A stretch of DNA of 64,000 nt. Source: Variovorax boronicumulans (GTDB lineage Bacteria; Pseudomonadota; Gammaproteobacteria; Burkholderiales; Burkholderiaceae_C). Positions 52,196-60,243 of this stretch are shown one piece after another. The notes under the pieces were generated by a model. The model was given only the letters and a program-made list of their open reading frames with translations. It ran no database searches and was not told the DNA's origin. Position 1 is the stretch's first letter; the number at the start of each line of letters is the position of its first letter. The stretch spans positions 1 to 64,000 of the forward strand of contig NZ_VEDO01000003.1 in the NCBI RefSeq assembly GCF_007677875.1, in the 5' to 3' direction. The translations under genes and the position numbers were made by a program.

Positions 52196-53104
52196 ATGTC
52201 TGCACAGCGCTCTCTTGCCTCTTCCTCTTTCTGGTTCCCCTTTTTGGCCATCCTCGGCGCCGTCGGTTTCCTGGGCATCGGCACCTCCTGGGCCAAGACC
52301 AGCCTGTTCCCGCTGGTCGGCGCGCAGGGCACGACGGCCGTGCGCGTGGGCCTGTCGGCCGTGGTGCTGCTGCTGGTGTGGCGGCCCTGGCGGCGCCTGC
52401 CCGCCCGCGCCGAGCTGCGCGTGATCGCCTGCTACGGTGTGGCGCTCGGCTGCATGAACCTGGCGTTCTACATGGCGCTGCGCACGCTGCCCTTCGGCGT
52501 GGCCGTGGCCATCGAGTTCTCCGGTCCGCTCGCGGTGGCGCTCTGGGGCTCGCGCCGGCCGGTGGATTTCGTCTGGGTGGCGCTGGCCGTGGCCGGGCTG
52601 GCGCTGCTGTTGCCGCTGGGCCAGCAGGTGGGCACGCTCGACCCGGTGGGCGTGGGCTTCGCGCTGCTGGCGGCCGTGTGCTGGGCCACCTACATCGTGT
52701 TCGGCAAGCGCGTGGGCCATGTGCCGGCGGGGCTGTCGGTGTCCCTGGGTCTGGCCGTGGCCGCGCTGGTGGTGCTGCCGGTGGGCGTGGCGCATGCGGG
52801 CGGGGCGCTGCTGTCGCTGCCGGTGCTGGGCGTCGGCCTGGGCGTGGCCGTCCTGTCCAGCGCGGTGCCGATCTCGCTGGAGATGCTGGCGCTGCAGCGG
52901 CTGCCCAAACAGGCCTTCGGCATCATGATCAGCATGGAGCCGGCCGTGGCCGCCGTGCTCGCGCTGGGCCTGCTCGGCGAACGGCTCAGCGCGGCGCAGT
53001 GGCTGGCCATCGCGCTGATCATGGCGGCCTCGATGGGCAGCGCCGCCACGGCCAGGACCGCGGGCGCCAGGCGGCCGGCCCTGGCGACGGCTAGCGCCCC
53101 GTGA
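52196..53104 (+). CDS. DMT/EamA-family exporter, RhtA (threonine/homoserine) type
   Basis: A 302-residue inner-membrane protein with ten predicted helices and two EamA repeats. It has RhtA-like features: LGIGTSWAKTSLFPLVGAQG, YMALRTLPFGVAVAIEFSGP, GVGFALLAAVCWATYIVFGK and FGIMISMEPAVAAVLALGLL with the GERLSAAQW ending. RhtA exports threonine and homoserine; related proteins export other amino acids, and the exact substrate is inferred. It is divergent from an Lrp-family regulator. The gene ends 14 bp inside the convergent enoyl-CoA hydratase gene. Confidence 0.85.
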   Translation: MSAQRSLASSSFWFPFLAILGAVGFLGIGTSWAKTSLFPLVGAQGTTAVRVGLSAVVLLLVWRPWRRLPARAELRVIACYGVALGCMNLAFYMALRTLPFGVAVAIEFSGPLAVALWGSRRPVDFVWVALAVAGLALLLPLGQQVGTLDPVGVGFALLAAVCWATYIVFGKRVGHVPAGLSVSLGLAVAALVVLPVGVAHAGGALLSLPVLGVGLGVAVLSSAVPISLEMLALQRLPKQAFGIMISMEPAVAAVLALGLLGERLSAAQWLAIALIMAASMGSAATARTAGARRPALATASAP

Positions 53105-53879
53105 ACACCGGCAGGCGCCGTGCCGCCATCGCGGCCACGCCTTCCTTGAAATCCTCGGTGCCGAACTGGCGGTTCTGCTCGGCGCTCTCGGTCGCCACGG
53201 CTTGGCGGATCGCCTCGACCAGGCCGGCACGCAAGGTCTTGCGCGTGGAGACCACCGCGAGCGGCGCCGAAGCGGCGATCTCCTCGGCCAGCCGCAGCGC
53301 CTCGGCGCGCACCTCCTGCTGCGGCACCAGCACATCGACCAGGCCCATGGCCAGCGCTTCCTCGCCGCCGATGCGCCGGCCCGTGTAGAACAGCAGCGCC
53401 GCGCGCTGCGGGCCGACCAGGCGCGGCAGCGTGACCGACAGGCCGAAGCCCGGGTGGAAGCCGAGCCGGTTGAAGTTCGCCGAGAAGCGCGCCTCGGCGC
53501 AGGCCACGCGGAAGTCGGCCACCAGCGCCACACCCAGCCCGCCGCCGATGGCCGCGCCGTGCACGGCCGCCACGACGGGCTTGGCGCAGGCGAACAGGCG
53601 CAGCGCCTCGTGGTAGAGCGGGTTCACGGCGCGCGGGCTCCGGTGCACGGCCGCGTCGTCGTTGCGCGCGAAGTTGGCGCCGGCGCAAAAGGCCGTGCCT
53701 TCGGCGGCCAGCACGATGGCGCGGCACGCGGGCTCGGCGTCCAGCGCCTCGAAGGTGTCGGCCAGGCCGCTGATCAGCGCCGCGTCGAAGAAGTTGTGCG
53801 GCGGGCGGCGCATCTCGACGACGGCCACGTGGCCGTGCAGTTGCACGCCGATGTCGGCCACGGTGGGCAGGGTGGGCAT
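53091..53879 (-). CDS. Enoyl-CoA hydratase/isomerase family protein
   Basis: A 262-residue crotonase-fold protein. The first oxyanion-hole segment is VLAAEGTAFCAGANF (near residue 60) and the second is VHGAAIGGGLGVALVADFRV, then ACAEARFSANF (near 105-135). LGFHPGFGLSVTLPRLVG and EALAMGLVDVLVP follow. Hydration of an enoyl-CoA is the likely reaction, following the acyl-CoA dehydrogenases encoded upstream, although crotonase-fold enzymes vary and no particular chain length is evident. A strong RBS (AAGGAGA) precedes the ATG at 53879. It is the last gene of the acyl-CoA catabolic operon. Confidence 0.87.
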   Translation of the reverse strand: MPTLPTVADIGVQLHGHVAVVEMRRPPHNFFDAALISGLADTFEALDAEPACRAIVLAAEGTAFCAGANFARNDDAAVHRSPRAVNPLYHEALRLFACAKPVVAAVHGAAIGGGLGVALVADFRVACAEARFSANFNRLGFHPGFGLSVTLPRLVGPQRAALLFYTGRRIGGEEALAMGLVDVLVPQQEVRAEALRLAEEIAASAPLAVVSTRKTLRAGLVEAIRQAVATESAEQNRQFGTEDFKEGVAAMAARRLPVFTGR

Positions 53880-53905
53880 GGGTCTTGTCTCCTTGAAAAG
53901 TTGGG

Positions 53906-54718
53906 TCAATTGCCGCGCGCAGGCCCGGCGAGCAGGGCGCGCAGCTGCGGCACCACCTCGTCGACGGCGCGCTCGAGCTGGGTGAACAGGCCCCCCACGC
54001 CGACGGCGTAGCTGGCACCACCCGAGCCGGCGGGCGCCGCCACGGCGACGATGCCGATGCCCTCGGTCACCACGCCCTTGGAGAAGGCGTAGCCCTGGCG
54101 GCGCACCTCGGCCACGCGCGCGGCCACAAAGTCGGCGTCCACGGTCTGGCCGCCGGCCTGCAGCCGCAGGTTGCTGCGGTGCACCGCACGCGCCACATGC
54201 TCGTCGCTGCCGGCGGCCAGCAGGGCCCAGCCCATGCCCGACATGCACAGCAGCCGCCGCGTGCCGGGCTGCACGTTGAACTGCACGGCGCGCCCGCCCA
54301 GGAACACATGGACGTACTGCGCATAGATGTCGTTCTCCACCCCGAGGATGGCCGTGAAGCCGGTCTTGCGTGCGATCTCGGCCAACGCGTCCAGCACCTG
54401 GCCGCCCTGGAACAGGCTGTCCATGACCCAGTCGCCGATGGAGGCCAGCCGCGGCGTGGCCAGGTAGGCGCGCAGGCCCGAGTCGTAGCGCAGGTAGCCC
54501 AGCGTGGCGATGCTCTTGAGCAGCACCTGGGCGCTGGACAGCGGGTAAGTCAGCTTCTCGGAAATCTCGCGCACCGTCACGGGCCGGCGCACCTCGCGCA
54601 GGTACTCCAGCACCTCGAACACACGTCCCGCCGTCTTGATGACCGATTGCTCCATGCCTGCCCCGTTGTTCTCCAGCGTCGGCATCTCGACACGGTCGTC
54701 CAGCCAAACGGCGGCCAT
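53906..54718 (-). CDS. IclR family transcriptional regulator
   Basis: A 270-residue regulator. The winged helix-turn-helix (VIKTAGRVFEVLEYLREVRR, TVREISEKLTYPLSSAQVLL) lies at about residues 26-75, and the IclR effector domain (LAEIARKTGFTAILGVENDI; RRLLCMSGMGWALLA; AYSKGV-type GYAFSKGVVTEGIGIVAVAA) fills the rest. The start is uncertain: the ATG at 54718 follows the CoA-transferase stop by 1 bp, while ATGs at 54685 and 54655 would give 259 and 249 residues, closer to the usual length. It lies inside the operon it probably controls, between the CoA transferase and hydratase genes, and may bind the direct repeats at the operon's divergent promoter. Confidence 0.87.
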   Translation of the reverse strand: MAAVWLDDRVEMPTLENNGAGMEQSVIKTAGRVFEVLEYLREVRRPVTVREISEKLTYPLSSAQVLLKSIATLGYLRYDSGLRAYLATPRLASIGDWVMDSLFQGGQVLDALAEIARKTGFTAILGVENDIYAQYVHVFLGGRAVQFNVQPGTRRLLCMSGMGWALLAAGSDEHVARAVHRSNLRLQAGGQTVDADFVAARVAEVRRQGYAFSKGVVTEGIGIVAVAAPAGSGGASYAVGVGGLFTQLERAVDEVVPQLRALLAGPARGN

Positions 54719-54719
54719 G

Positions 54720-55919
54720 CTAGCGCAGCGCCGAGCGGTCCAGCGCTGCGATGGCGGCGGGCGCGAGGCCGGCTTCCTGCAGCACCTCGGCCGTGTGCTG
54801 GCCGATGGTGGGCGCGGGGCGGTACACGCGTGTGGGTGTTGCGGAAAAGCGCGTGGTGGGCCGCAGCTGGCGGATCGGGCCTTCGGTGGGGTGCACCGCG
54901 TCCTCGAACAGGCCCACGGCCTTGAGTTGCGGGTGGTCGGGCAGCTCGTCCAGGCTGTAGAGCGGCGTGGCCGGGATGTCCAGCCGCTCGCACAGTGCCA
55001 TCCACTCGGCCGTGCTGCGCTGCGGCGTGAGTGCGCGCAGCTGGGCGTACAGCGCGCGCACCTGGGCGTTGCGCGCATGGCGGTCGCGGACGGCGTACTT
55101 CTCGGCCAGGTCGGGCCGGTCGACCTCCTCGAAGAACGCAGCCCAGTGGCGCTCGGTGTAGGGCAGCATGCTGATCCAGCCGTCGCGCGTGCGCGCGGGC
55201 TGGCGCCCGCCTTCCAGCAGGCGCGGGTAGCCGGCCTTCACGTCCGAGCCCTGGAAGGTCAGCCCGCCCATGTGCTCTGCCAGCACGAAGGCGGCCATGG
55301 TCTCCAGCATCGGCACCTCCACGTACTGGCCGGGGCCGCCGCGGCTCCTGTGCACGAGCGCGGCCATCACGGCATTGGCCAGCACCAGGCCGGTCGTCTT
55401 GTCGGCAATCAGGCTCGCGGTGTAGGCCGGCGTGTCGCCACCGCCCGCGCCCAGGCTGGCCAGGCCGCAGCCGGCCTGGATGATGTCGTCGAAGGCCGGC
55501 TTGTCGCGGTGCGGCCCGTCCTGGCCGAAGCCGACGGCGGCGCAGTAGACGATGCCGGGGTTCAGCGCCGCCACGGCCGCATAGCCCAGGCCGAGCCGCT
55601 CGATGGCGGCCACGCGCATGTTGTGCACCAGCACGTCCACGGTGGGGATCAGCGCCTGCAGCGCGGCCAGGCCCTCGGGCGTCTTCAGGTCCAGCGCGAT
55701 GGAGCGCTTGTTGCGGTTCACGGCCAGAAAGATCGAGCTCATGCCCGGGTGCTGCGAGATGCCGTTGGCCCGCATCATGTCGCCCTCGGGCGGCTCGACC
55801 TTGATCACGTCGGCGCCGTGGTCGGCCAGGGTCTGCGTGGCCAGCGGGCCCAGCACCACGGCCGTGAGGTCGAGCACGCGGATGCCCTGCAGCGGGCCGG
55901 TGGGGGTGTCAGCGGACAT
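54720..55919 (-). CDS. CaiB/BaiF family CoA transferase
   Basis: A 399-residue class III CoA transferase. It has the family start GIRVLDLTAVVLGPLATQTL ADHGADVIKVE-type segment, FLAVNRNKRSIALDLKTPEG, and the catalytic aspartate in TASLIADKTTGLV (Asp about residue 173). GGPGQYVEVPMLETMAAFVL follows. These enzymes move CoA from a donor such as succinyl-CoA to a free carboxylate. Placed between acyl-CoA dehydrogenases (8 bp downstream of one) and an IclR regulator, it is the likely activating step of the pathway. Length is typical. Confidence 0.9.
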   Translation of the reverse strand: MSADTPTGPLQGIRVLDLTAVVLGPLATQTLADHGADVIKVEPPEGDMMRANGISQHPGMSSIFLAVNRNKRSIALDLKTPEGLAALQALIPTVDVLVHNMRVAAIERLGLGYAAVAALNPGIVYCAAVGFGQDGPHRDKPAFDDIIQAGCGLASLGAGGGDTPAYTASLIADKTTGLVLANAVMAALVHRSRGGPGQYVEVPMLETMAAFVLAEHMGGLTFQGSDVKAGYPRLLEGGRQPARTRDGWISMLPYTERHWAAFFEEVDRPDLAEKYAVRDRHARNAQVRALYAQLRALTPQRSTAEWMALCERLDIPATPLYSLDELPDHPQLKAVGLFEDAVHPTEGPIRQLRPTTRFSATPTRVYRPAPTIGQHTAEVLQEAGLAPAAIAALDRSALR

Positions 55920-55927
55920 GGGGTTCC

Positions 55928-57112
55928 TCAATTCGGCAGGCCGACGAGCTGGCGCGCCATCACGACGCGCTGGATCTGCCCCGTGCCTTCGACGATGTCC
56001 AGCGCCTTGACGTCGCGGAACAGCTTCTCGATCAGGTGCTCGCCGGCACCGCCGGCCAGGCCCAGCACCTCCATCGCGAAGGCCGTGGCGTCGAAGGCGG
56101 CCGGCGGCGCCACGGCCTTCGCGGCCGAGGCTTCGAGCATGTTGGGCTGGCGCTGGTCGGCCAGCCAGGCGGCTTGGAGCGCGAGCAGCAGCGCGCCCTT
56201 GAGCTTGCGCCGGTGGCGCTCGAGCCGGTCGCGCAGGCGCTGGTCGCTCCACAGGCCCTGCTCGCGCATGAGCTCGGCGGCCTCGTCCAGGGCCGCGCGG
56301 CCGATGCCCACCGCCATGCCGGCGATCGCGGGCCGGCCGGCGTTGAAGGTGTTCATCGCGCCCTTGAAGCCGCCCGCACGCTGGCCGTAGTAGGCCTCGC
56401 CACCGAGCAAATTGGCCTGCGGCACGCGGCAGCCGGTCAGGAAGAACGAGGTGGACTCGTAGGCCTTCAGGCCCATCTTCTTTTCCATGCGGAAGTCCGT
56501 GAGCCCCGGCGTGCCGCGCTCGACCACGAAGGCGCGGTGCCCAGCCCGGCCCAGGGCCGGGTCGATGGTGGCGAACACCACGATCCATTCGGCCCGGCCC
56601 GAGTTGCCCGAGAAGGACTTGGCGCCGTCCAGCACCCAGTGGTTGCCGTCGCGCCGCGCGCGTGTCTTGATGTTGGCCACGTCCGAGCCGCCCGAGGGCT
56701 CGGTCATCGCGAAGGCGCCCCAGATCGGCCGCGCAGGGTCGACGAAAGGCGCCAGGAAGCGCTGTTGCTGCTCGGGCGTGCCCATCGACAGGATGGGCGG
56801 CTCGCCCAGGCCAGGGCCGGGCAGCGCCACGCCGATGCCGCGGTCCCAGTAGGCGCCTTCCTCGGCCAGCAGCACCTGGGTGACGGCGGAGCCGGCTTTG
56901 TTCGGCGCGGCGGCCGCGGCCTGCGCGCCGGGCGGTCGCCAGCGCGTGCGGCCGAAGCCCTCGGCCAGCATGCGCGTGAAGAAGGGATCGTCGGCCGGCA
57001 GCGGTGCGCCGGCGCGGTCGGCGCGCCAGCCGGCGGGCCGCATGTGGTCACGGCCGAGTGCGCGCAGCCGCGCGATCTGGGCGGCCTGCTCGGTGGAGAG
57101 GGAGAAATCCAT
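55928..57112 (-). CDS. Acyl-CoA dehydrogenase, catalytic subunit type
   Basis: A 394-residue FAD-dependent acyl-CoA dehydrogenase. The middle-domain FAD/substrate motifs are FAMTEPSGGSDVANIKTRAR and WVLDGAKSFSGNSGRAEW. The C-terminal domain ends with RDVKALDIVEGTGQIQRVVM, whose Glu is the catalytic base of short/medium-chain enzymes. The N-terminal helical domain is complete. It starts 4 bp after the stop of another dehydrogenase gene that lacks this Glu, suggesting a mixed complex. The CoA-transferase gene follows after 8 bp. It should introduce the double bond that the hydratase then attacks. Confidence 0.9.
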   Translation of the reverse strand: MDFSLSTEQAAQIARLRALGRDHMRPAGWRADRAGAPLPADDPFFTRMLAEGFGRTRWRPPGAQAAAAAPNKAGSAVTQVLLAEEGAYWDRGIGVALPGPGLGEPPILSMGTPEQQQRFLAPFVDPARPIWGAFAMTEPSGGSDVANIKTRARRDGNHWVLDGAKSFSGNSGRAEWIVVFATIDPALGRAGHRAFVVERGTPGLTDFRMEKKMGLKAYESTSFFLTGCRVPQANLLGGEAYYGQRAGGFKGAMNTFNAGRPAIAGMAVGIGRAALDEAAELMREQGLWSDQRLRDRLERHRRKLKGALLLALQAAWLADQRQPNMLEASAAKAVAPPAAFDATAFAMEVLGLAGGAGEHLIEKLFRDVKALDIVEGTGQIQRVVMARQLVGLPN

Positions 57113-57116
57113 GGCG

Positions 57117-58187
57117 TCAGGCGGTCAGGAGGAAGGGAGGCAGGGCGTCGGCTTCGGCCACGGCGTCGTCGCGCGCAGCGTCGGCGCCGCCCAGCAGCAG
57201 GCCGAGCGCGCGCAGTTCGCGCAGGTGCTTTTCCACCGGCACGTCGCGCATGAAGCCGGCGCCGCCCAGGATCTGCACCGCGTTGGCGCCGATGAACAGC
57301 GCCGATTCGGCGGCCTCGACGAAGGCGGCAGCAGCTGCGCCTGTGTCCTGCGGGTCGGTGTCCAGCCGCCAGGCAGCCTCGTAGGCCAGTTGCCGTGCGG
57401 CGTCCACGGCGCTGTGCATGTCGGCGATCAGGAATGCCAGCGCCTGGTGGTGGGCGATGGGCTTGCCGAAGGCCACGCGCTCCAGCGCGTACTGGCGCGC
57501 GTACTCGGCGGCCGCATGCATCTGGCCGACCAGCAGCGCCGCCACATGCAGCCGGGCCTGGGCCAGCGCCTGCGCCGCGGCGGCGCGGTCGTGCCACTGC
57601 GCGTGCAGCGGCGCGGCCTGCAGCCGCAGCGCGCTGGCGCCGGCACCGCACAGGCCGCTGCCCGGCACGGGCGTGAGCGCGATGCCTTCGTCGACCAGCA
57701 GCAGGCCTTCGCGCGTCAGCACGGCCAGCAGGTCGACGCGGCCGGTCGGCAGCCAGGCCAGCGCGCCGCTCAATGTGTCGCCGCTGCGCCGCAGCGCGCC
57801 GCGTGTGTCGAACACCAGGCAGGCGCGGGCGCCGGGCGTGCGCGCCAGGCGCCGTGCCTGTTCATGCAGCAGGGTCGGCCCGCCGAAGGCCAGCAGCGCA
57901 TGGGCCACGCTGCCCAACGGCTGCAGCGCCAGTGCCGCGGCCGGGCAGCCGCCGGCCAGCGCCTCCAGCATGCGCACGCGCGCCAGCGTGCCCATCGCGG
58001 CGCCGCCGCAGCCCTCGGGCCAGTCGATGGTGTCGAAGCCGATGGCTGCGGCCTCGGCCAGCAGTGCGGGCGGCAGGCCGCGGGCCGCCTCGAAGGCCCG
58101 CTGCTGCGGCGCCAGCTGTTCCTGGGCGAAGCGCCGGGCGGTGCCCAGCACCAGTTCCTGCGCCGCGTCGGTCGCGAAATCAAGCAT
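57117..58187 (-). CDS. Acyl-CoA dehydrogenase-like subunit, catalytic Glu not seen
   Basis: A 356-residue acyl-CoA dehydrogenase homologue, somewhat short. It has an N-terminal helical domain (ATDAAQELVLGTARRFAQEQ), a degenerate middle domain without the usual TEPxxGSD motif, and the C-terminal helices with ALERVAFGKPIAHHQALAFL, IADMH, and GGAGFMRDVPVEKHLRELRA. The catalytic EGT motif of classical enzymes is absent from the expected position. Paired, unequal dehydrogenases are known from heterotetrameric acyl-CoA dehydrogenases acting on bulky or ring-containing CoA esters. It is the first gene of the operon, divergent from two Bug receptor genes. Confidence 0.82.
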   Translation of the reverse strand: MLDFATDAAQELVLGTARRFAQEQLAPQQRAFEAARGLPPALLAEAAAIGFDTIDWPEGCGGAAMGTLARVRMLEALAGGCPAAALALQPLGSVAHALLAFGGPTLLHEQARRLARTPGARACLVFDTRGALRRSGDTLSGALAWLPTGRVDLLAVLTREGLLLVDEGIALTPVPGSGLCGAGASALRLQAAPLHAQWHDRAAAAQALAQARLHVAALLVGQMHAAAEYARQYALERVAFGKPIAHHQALAFLIADMHSAVDAARQLAYEAAWRLDTDPQDTGAAAAAFVEAAESALFIGANAVQILGGAGFMRDVPVEKHLRELRALGLLLGGADAARDDAVAEADALPPFLLTA

Positions 58188-58279
58188 CGCTCCGGTCCTT
58201 ATGCGTCAAATAAACATGGATGTGTTTTTATTAAACCATGGATGTAATATTGCCGGCACAGAAATCCACAGGAGACAAC
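58188..58279. promoter_or_regulatory. Divergent promoter region with CATGGATGT direct repeats
   Basis: Between the catabolic operon and the Bug receptor genes, CATGGATGT occurs at 58215-58223 and 58237-58245, 22 bp apart (two helical turns). Each lies in an AT-rich setting, and the first forms the palindrome ACAT-GG-ATGT. The second touches a good -10 (TAATAT, 58245-58250) for the receptor genes. The spacing suits a dimeric regulator such as the operon's IclR protein. A RBS (AGGAGA, 58270-58275) precedes the GTG start at 58280. Confidence 0.55.
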
Positions 58280-59257
58280 GTGAAGTCAACGACAAGACGG
58301 GCCTGCAGCGCCGCGCTGCTCGGCGGCCTGCTGGTGCTGGCGGCCGGGCCGGCCAGCGCCCAGGCTCCGGCCTATCCGAACAGGCCGATCCGCATCGTGG
58401 TGCCGTTCACGGCGGGCAGCGGTTCGGACAACTCCTCGCGCTACTTCGGCGAGCAGCTCGCCACGCTGCTGGGCCAGCCCGTGGTGGTGGAGAACAAGCC
58501 CGGCGCCAACGGCATCATTGCGCTGCAGGCCGTGAAGAACGCACCGGCCGACGGCTACACCGTGCTGCTGGCCAGCAACTCGCCGATGGCGGTGAACCCG
58601 CTGGTCATCAAGGACCTGGGCTACGACTCGGTGAAGGACTTCAAGCCCGTCTCCGGCCTCACGCGCGGCATGAACGTGGTGCTGGTGTCCAACGATTCGC
58701 CGTTCGCCAGCATCGACGAACTGCTGGCCGCGGGACGCCAGCGCGCGCTCAACGTGGGCACCTATTCGGCCGGCTACGAGCTGGCGGCCTCCTGGCTGTC
58801 CAGCGTCTCGGGCGCCCGGTTCACCAACGTGCCCTACAAGGGCCAGGCGCCCATCGTCACGGACGTGATCGGCAACCAGCTCGATGGCGCGCTGGTCGAC
58901 CTGGGCGGCGCGATGCCGCTGATCAAGGGCGGCCGGGTGCGCGCGCTGGCGGTGACCGGCGAGGCGCGCAATGCCGATCTGCCCGACGTGCCGACCGTGC
59001 GCGAGCGCGGTTTCGACGGCTACGTGCAGTACAGCTGGGTCTCGTTCTACGTGCACATGCAGACGCCCGACGCGGTGACGGCGCGGCTCGCCGCCGCACT
59101 GCAGACGGCGCTGCACGCGCCCGGCGCGCGCGACTTCGTGCGCAAGAGCGGCGCCGAGCTCATGGCCTACGGGCCCGAGCAGATGCGCGCCTTCCACCTG
59201 GCGGAGATCGAGCGCTTCCGCCGGATCGCCGACGCCGCCGGCGTGCGGCCGCAATGA
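58280..59257 (+). CDS. Bug-family tripartite tricarboxylate transporter receptor
   Basis: A 325-residue periplasmic receptor. It has a signal peptide (LLGGLLVLAAGPASAQ) followed by YPNRPIRIVVPFTAGSGSDN, VVVENKPGANGIIALQAVKN, GYTVLLASNSPMAVNP, NVPYKGQAPIVTDVIGNQLD and TGEARNADLPDVPTVRERGF. The start is a GTG (RBS CAGGAGA, 7 bp away); an upstream ATG at 58238 would add 14 residues from inside the promoter region. The receptor gene runs divergently from the acyl-CoA catabolic operon, so it probably captures that pathway's carboxylate substrate. A second Bug gene follows 14 bp after its stop. Confidence 0.92.
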   Translation: MKSTTRRACSAALLGGLLVLAAGPASAQAPAYPNRPIRIVVPFTAGSGSDNSSRYFGEQLATLLGQPVVVENKPGANGIIALQAVKNAPADGYTVLLASNSPMAVNPLVIKDLGYDSVKDFKPVSGLTRGMNVVLVSNDSPFASIDELLAAGRQRALNVGTYSAGYELAASWLSSVSGARFTNVPYKGQAPIVTDVIGNQLDGALVDLGGAMPLIKGGRVRALAVTGEARNADLPDVPTVRERGFDGYVQYSWVSFYVHMQTPDAVTARLAAALQTALHAPGARDFVRKSGAELMAYGPEQMRAFHLAEIERFRRIADAAGVRPQ

Positions 59258-59271
59258 GAAAGGACAACACC

Positions 59272-60243
59272 ATGGCTCTGACACGCCGGCGCATGGCCCA
59301 GGCCATCGCCCTGGGCTCCGGCCTCGCCGCACTGTCCGTGCGCGCGGCCGGCTTCCCCGAACGCCCGATCCGCATGCTGCTGCCGTTCTCCCCGGGCGGC
59401 GGCACCGACGAGAGCTCGCGCGCCTATGCGGACGAACTGCAGAAACTGCTGGGCGTGCCCGTGGTGGCCGAGAACAAGCCCGGTGCCAGCGGGCTGGTGG
59501 CGATCAACACGCTGCTGGCCGCGCCGCCCGACGGCTACACCATGCTGGTGGCGACCAACTCGCTGGCGGCCGTGAACCCGGTCATGCGCAAGGACCTGCC
59601 CTACGACGCGTTCAAGGACCTGCAGCCCATCCACGGCCTGCTCAACAGCGCGCCCGTGATTTCGGCGCCGCTGGCCTCGGGCAACACGCCGCTCAGGCAG
59701 TTGCTGCTGCGCGCCAAGAAGGAAGGGCGCGCGCTGTCCATCGGCAACTACTCCGAGGGCTACCAGCTGCTGGCGGCCTGGATCGGCACGCTGGAGCAGG
59801 TGCCCGTGGTGCACGTGCCGTACAAGGGGCCTTCGCCCATGCTGGTGGACCTGGTCGGCGGCAGGCTCGACTTCGCCATCAGCGACCCGACCAGCGCCAT
59901 GGAACTCGTGCGCACCGGCAAGCTGCGCGGCGTGGCGACCGGCGGTGCTGAGCGCGAACGCCAGATGCCCGACATGCCGACCATGATCGAGCTGGGCTAC
60001 CCCGAGTTCGAGACCTATGTGTGGTCTTCGCTGTTCGTGCGCGCGGGCACGCCGCCTGACATCGCGAAGAAGCTGGCCGACGCCGTGGGCACGGCCCTGG
60101 TGGCGCCCGCCATCCAGGCGCGCAACGCCAACCGGCCCGGCACGCCCATGATGATGGCGCTGGGTGCGCTGGGCGACTTCCAGCGCCGCGAGTACGAACG
60201 CTTCAGGAAGGTGGCCGACGCCGCTGGGATGGCGCCGCGCTGA
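59272..60243 (+). CDS. Bug-family tripartite tricarboxylate transporter receptor
   Basis: A 323-residue periplasmic receptor with an N-terminal RRR-type signal (MALTRRRMAQAIALGSGLAA) that may use Tat export, then FPERPIRMLLPFSPGGGTDE, VVAENKPGASGLVAINTLLA, HVPYKGPSPMLVDLVGGRLD and MPDMPTMIELGYPEFETYVW. It is related to but distinct from the gene just upstream, so the pair may bind two related ligands or stereoisomers. The ATG at 59272 has the RBS AAAGGA; the ATG at 59254, overlapping the previous stop, lacks one. Its last 41 bp overlap the convergent LysR gene. Confidence 0.9.
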   Translation: MALTRRRMAQAIALGSGLAALSVRAAGFPERPIRMLLPFSPGGGTDESSRAYADELQKLLGVPVVAENKPGASGLVAINTLLAAPPDGYTMLVATNSLAAVNPVMRKDLPYDAFKDLQPIHGLLNSAPVISAPLASGNTPLRQLLLRAKKEGRALSIGNYSEGYQLLAAWIGTLEQVPVVHVPYKGPSPMLVDLVGGRLDFAISDPTSAMELVRTGKLRGVATGGAERERQMPDMPTMIELGYPEFETYVWSSLFVRAGTPPDIAKKLADAVGTALVAPAIQARNANRPGTPMMMALGALGDFQRREYERFRKVADAAGMAPR

